From Fischerella thermalis PCC 7521 (GTDB lineage Bacteria > Cyanobacteriota > Cyanobacteriia > Cyanobacteriales > Nostocaceae), in assembly GCF_000317225.1 (NCBI RefSeq), contig NZ_AJLL01000033.1, forward strand, positions 151,161 through 215,160: a DNA stretch of 64,000 nt. The letters run 5' to 3'. The notes beneath the pieces were generated by a model, which saw only the letters and a program-made list of their open reading frames with translations, was not told the origin of the DNA and did not search any database. The translations under genes were made by a program, and so were the position numbers. Below, in pieces: positions 63,888 through 64,000 of this stretch. The stretch's first letter is position 1, and each line of letters begins with the position of its first letter.

Positions 63888-64000
63888 ATTGCCCCACTTG
63901 GTAGTATTTATTAATTCGTTTCTCAGTAATTTGACCATGCAAAACGAACATATCAATCCATAACCAAATGGGGATTAAGGTAATGTTAAAGTTGATCTTT

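Overview
The window is chromosomal DNA of a filamentous, probably heterocyst-forming cyanobacterium (Nostocales type). The evidence is the very frequent HIP1 octamer GCGATCGC, the crtP-crtB phytoene operon, ftrV (ferredoxin-thioredoxin reductase), hemJ, a helical carotenoid protein next to a C-terminal-domain homologue of the orange carotenoid protein, and gaps full of short heptamer-type repeats (STRR, e.g. GTTGGTT/AACCAAC runs). I recognise no species. No phage, rRNA or CRISPR array is visible; one tRNA (Ser-GCT) is present.

Layout. 0-12.7 kb: start of an LCP (LytR-CpsA-Psr) gene cut by the left edge, a small membrane protein, an AI-2E-type permease, a lipoprotein serpin directly downstream of a secreted subtilisin-like protease, rpe, a GT2 glycosyltransferase/NlpC-P60 pair divergent from a class-A-beta-lactamase-fold protein, a hybrid histidine kinase and a secreted beta-barrel-like protein. 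12.7-21.9 kb: amino-acid-type binding lipoprotein, tRNA-Ser, crtB-crtP, a PhzF-like protein, RlpA and a NagZ-like glycosidase (cell wall turnover), an IS605-like remnant and an SMR transporter. 21.9-31.5 kb: mutL, a cysteine-less rhodanese domain, an adenosine-deaminase-like protein, purA, a ribosomal L25-like gene, an APH/AAA fusion, a YdcF-like protein and ftrV. 31.5-32.9 kb: a hairpin-rich non-coding segment, hemJ and a decayed coiled-coil gene.

32.9-47.0 kb is a metal-transport island. It holds two ECF-type cobalt/nickel importers (cbiMQ without ATPase, and cbiM-N-Q-O), an iron-uptake set (multicopper oxidase, a lipoprotein with a helix-hairpin-helix segment, a ferritin-like protein and an FTR1 permease), a MOSC protein, and a FecCDE-type importer with no binding protein nearby. 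A near-consensus Fur-type box lies in front of cbiM and a perfect 12-bp inverted repeat lies in the leader of the oxidase gene.

47.4-64 kb: a penicillin/AHL-acylase-family enzyme, a MacA/MacB-like three-gene ABC exporter, a HAD phosphatase coupled to queG, the split-OCP pair (carotenoid photoprotection), an unknown gene, a REC-GAF-SpoIIE phosphatase with an RsbW-type ATPase, a NarL-type regulator, a WecG/TagA glycosyltransferase and a PhoD-like Tat-exported phosphatase.

The most promising leads are the lipoprotein of the iron locus and its leader hairpin, the protease-serpin tandem, and the structured intergenic segment at 31.5 kb. All functions are read from sequence motifs and remembered family features; no database search was run.
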